Of a DNA stretch of 6,896 bases, positions 5,990-6,896 are shown piece after piece. The position numbers and the translations under genes are program-made. How positions within the stretch are numbered: position 1 is the first letter of the stretch; every line of letters starts with the position of its first letter. The notes under the pieces were generated by a model. The model searched no databases, was not told where the DNA came from, and saw only the letters and a program-made list of their open reading frames with translations. The DNA is from Dehalococcoidia bacterium (GTDB lineage: Bacteria > Chloroflexota > Dehalococcoidia > Dehalococcoidales > RBG-16-60-22). The stretch lies in NCBI GenBank assembly GCA_013202615.1, contig JABMRL010000185.1:1-6896 (forward strand). Direction: 5' to 3'.

Positions 5990-6409
5990 TTATATGTGCC
6001 TTATCTTCATGTTTAAAAAATTATCTTCGCATTTCTGAATCAGTCCGCTCTCAGCGAAGCTAGAGTATTTATTCTCGCCAATTATAATATGGTCAAGCAC
6101 CTTAATCTGCAGAATCATTCCGGCAAAGACCAGGTCTCTGGTGAGCTGTTTATCAGTCTTACTGGGGGTGTGGTCGCCGGTGGGATGATTATGGACAAAA
6201 ATCAAGGCACTGGCATTACGCTTAATAGCACTATCTAAAATCTCGCGGGTACTGATGGTGATACTATCCGGTGTCCCTTCAAAGAGGTCAACCGTATCAA
6301 TAATCTGGTTTCGGTTATTCAAATAAATGACCCTGAATACCTCTTTCTTAAGGTCGCGCATGGAGTAGGAGAGATAGTCAAGAATCTCTTGCGGAGGTTT
6401 TATTTGCAT
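5990..6409 (-). CDS. radC: short RadC-like JAB/JAMM domain protein (lacks the N-terminal RadC half)
   Basis: The 139-residue product matches only the C-terminal JAB (MPN/JAMM-type) half of RadC: MRDLKKEVFRVIYLNNRNQI, GTPDSITISTREIL, then HNHPTGDHTPSKTD with the metal ligands His73, His75 and Asp86 all present, and LDHIIIG...SSFAESGLI. Full RadC is about 220 residues with an N-terminal helix-hairpin-helix region that is missing here. JAB-only versions such as YeeS/YkfG are common on mobile elements. Despite the historic name, a DNA-repair role is not established. ATG 6409 has no Shine-Dalgarno. The frame stays open upstream to a TGA at 6443-6445 but has no other usual start codon, so a decayed 5' end is possible. 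The start codon lies inside a 16-nt repeat. Composition is AT-rich compared with genes to its left. Confidence 0.85.
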   Translation of the reverse strand: MQIKPPQEILDYLSYSMRDLKKEVFRVIYLNNRNQIIDTVDLFEGTPDSITISTREILDSAIKRNASALIFVHNHPTGDHTPSKTDKQLTRDLVFAGMILQIKVLDHIIIGENKYSSFAESGLIQKCEDNFLNMKIRHI

Positions 6410-6416
6410 TTGGTTG
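6401..6416 (+). repeat. left copy of a perfect 16-nt inverted repeat
   Basis: TATTTGCATTTGGTTG, exactly the reverse complement of positions 6876-6891. It covers the start codon of the RadC-like gene. With two mismatches the match extends outward by five bases to 19 of 21. Confidence 0.8.
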
Positions 6417-6475
6417 TTTTTTAAAAATGCTGTCCGTAGCTGTCACTATTAAGGACTAAAGACAAGGAGATAAAA

Positions 6476-6679
6476 ATGAACAGACTAACCGCCAACCAGA
6501 TTGATATAAAAGAGTGCAACGATGGTCTTCATGTGATTGCATCAATATATGAGAATGAAGGTTTCCGCCATTACGAGAAATATCCTATATCAGACCTTCC
6601 GAATAATCTCATTAGTCTCAACGACCTTAAACGTTTTGGAATCAATGTAATTAACATGAAGCCCTGTAGAGGTAGATAA
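6476..6679 (+). CDS. 67-aa ORF of unknown function, overlapping the antisense 75-aa gene
   Basis: A 67-residue, soluble-looking product with no membrane segment and no motif I recognise. Translation is supported by AAGGAGA (6464-6470), 5 nt before ATG 6476. Codon choice in the first 38 codons looks ordinary for an AT-rich gene. The last 29 codons and stop lie antisense to the end of the 75-aa minus-strand gene (90-nt overlap, codons in register). I see no clear promoter. The strong ribosome binding site argues for a real gene. The large overlap with a better supported gene argues for caution. It lies between the RadC-like and the 75-aa genes, inside the 16-nt inverted repeats. Confidence 0.5.
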   Translation: MNRLTANQIDIKECNDGLHVIASIYENEGFRHYEKYPISDLPNNLISLNDLKRFGINVINMKPCRGR

Positions 6680-6817
6680 CGATTTCAGTCCTTCTATTTC
6701 GGCTTGTGGGTTATCAAAACTCCCAGCTGGAATGAACTCTTGATATACCAAAATCGTATATTCTTTACCTGTATCTGTTTTAGCTATAAAGCGGTCAATT
6801 TCAACTGTTCTGTTCAT
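6590..6817 (-). CDS. 75-aa conserved-looking small protein of unknown function
   Basis: The 75-residue product contains RFIAKTDTGKEYTILVYQEF, then AGSFDNPQAEIEGLKSL and a tail KTFKVVETNEIIRKV. From memory this pattern (a short beta-rich start, a 'G.LKS...GL.VN.ID..TFKIV.T...LRK' end) resembles a small hypothetical family frequent in proteobacterial accessory DNA. I cannot verify that here. No membrane segment, signal peptide or catalytic motif is seen. Expression signals are the best in the window: AAGGAGG (minus strand, 6829-6823) lies 5 nt before ATG 6817, behind a TTGACA-17-TAGAAT promoter. Its end overlaps the plus-strand 67-aa ORF. The RadC-like gene lies 180 nt downstream in the same direction and could be co-transcribed. 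Confidence 0.75.
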   Translation of the reverse strand: MNRTVEIDRFIAKTDTGKEYTILVYQEFIPAGSFDNPQAEIEGLKSLSTSTGLHVNYIDSKTFKVVETNEIIRKV

Positions 6818-6841
6818 AACAACCTCCTTTCTGATTAGCCA

Positions 6842-6870
6842 ATTCTAGCCACAAAAAGACCACCTGTCAA
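6842..6870 (-). promoter_or_regulatory. near-consensus sigma-70 promoter of the 75-aa gene
   Basis: On the minus strand, TTGACA (6870-6865, 6/6) and TAGAAT (6847-6842, 5/6) are separated by 17 nt. Transcription should begin near 6835, leaving a leader of about 17 nt that contains the AAGGAGG. The right copy of the 16-nt repeat lies immediately upstream of the -35. Confidence 0.7.
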
Positions 6871-6875
6871 TTCAC

Positions 6876-6891
6876 CAACCAAATGCAAATA
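6876..6891 (-). repeat. right copy of the perfect 16-nt inverted repeat
   Basis: CAACCAAATGCAAATA on the plus strand, the reverse complement of 6401-6416. It sits 5 nt upstream of the -35 of the 75-aa gene. On the plus strand it contains an ATG (6883) in the same base context as the RadC-like start codon. Confidence 0.8.
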
Positions 6892-6896
6892 GCACC

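Noticed and set aside
6001..6028. Direct repeat TTATCTTC at 6001-6008 and 6021-6028 near the composition boundary
   Set aside because: Only 8 bp, AT-rich and inside the RadC-like coding region; too short to support an attachment site or target duplication.
6401..6896. Integron gene cassette explanation for the small-ORF block
   Set aside because: I see no attC-like core sites (GTTRRRY with its partner RYYYAAC) around the ORFs and no integrase, and the genes face in opposite directions.
1..6896. CRISPR array, tRNA or rRNA genes
   Set aside because: No regularly spaced direct repeats, cloverleaf-like segments with conserved T-arm sequence, or rRNA-like stretches were found by eye on either strand.

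Overview
The window is a mostly GC-rich bacterial chromosomal segment (about 53-60% GC in the rows I counted). It carries housekeeping-type genes and then, from position 5990 to the right edge, a clearly AT-richer accessory stretch (about 37% GC in three 60-base rows counted). The gene content (CTC-type long L25, long-form HPF, ComF, ThpR, small conserved membrane proteins) and codon style fit a Chloroflexota / Dehalococcoidia-like anaerobe. That placement is an inference from general impression, not a proven assignment.

Left part, minus strand (1-1090): a low-specificity threonine aldolase. Its stop is followed by a perfect Shine-Dalgarno and the first two codons of another minus-strand gene cut by the window edge.

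Divergent intergenic region (1091-1216): candidate promoters for both directions. Then a co-directional plus-strand series runs from 1217 to 5989: ribosomal protein L25/CTC, a metal-dependent amidohydrolase (COG2159 type), RNA 2',3'-cyclic phosphodiesterase ThpR, a 70-aa zinc-ribbon protein with its own good promoter and ribosome binding site, a ComF phosphoribosyltransferase, the long ribosome hibernation factor HPF, and three unrecognised membrane proteins (one single-pass with an outside domain, then two tiny multi-pass ones spaced 15 and 5 nt apart). L25, ThpR and HPF share a translation/RNA theme. The membrane trio has no recognisable function.

Right part (5990-6896): a short RadC-like protein (JAB/JAMM half only) on the minus strand whose stop codon abuts the stop of the preceding plus-strand gene with zero bases between. 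Next come a 67-aa plus-strand ORF and a 75-aa minus-strand ORF that overlap tail to tail by 90 nt, both with good ribosome binding sites. The 75-aa gene has a near-consensus promoter. A perfect 16-nt inverted repeat brackets the two small ORFs: one copy lies across the start codon of the RadC-like gene, the other just upstream of the 75-aa gene's promoter. This AT-rich block is the most likely acquired and least explained part of the window. No rRNA, tRNA, CRISPR array, transposase, or convincing rho-independent terminator was seen.
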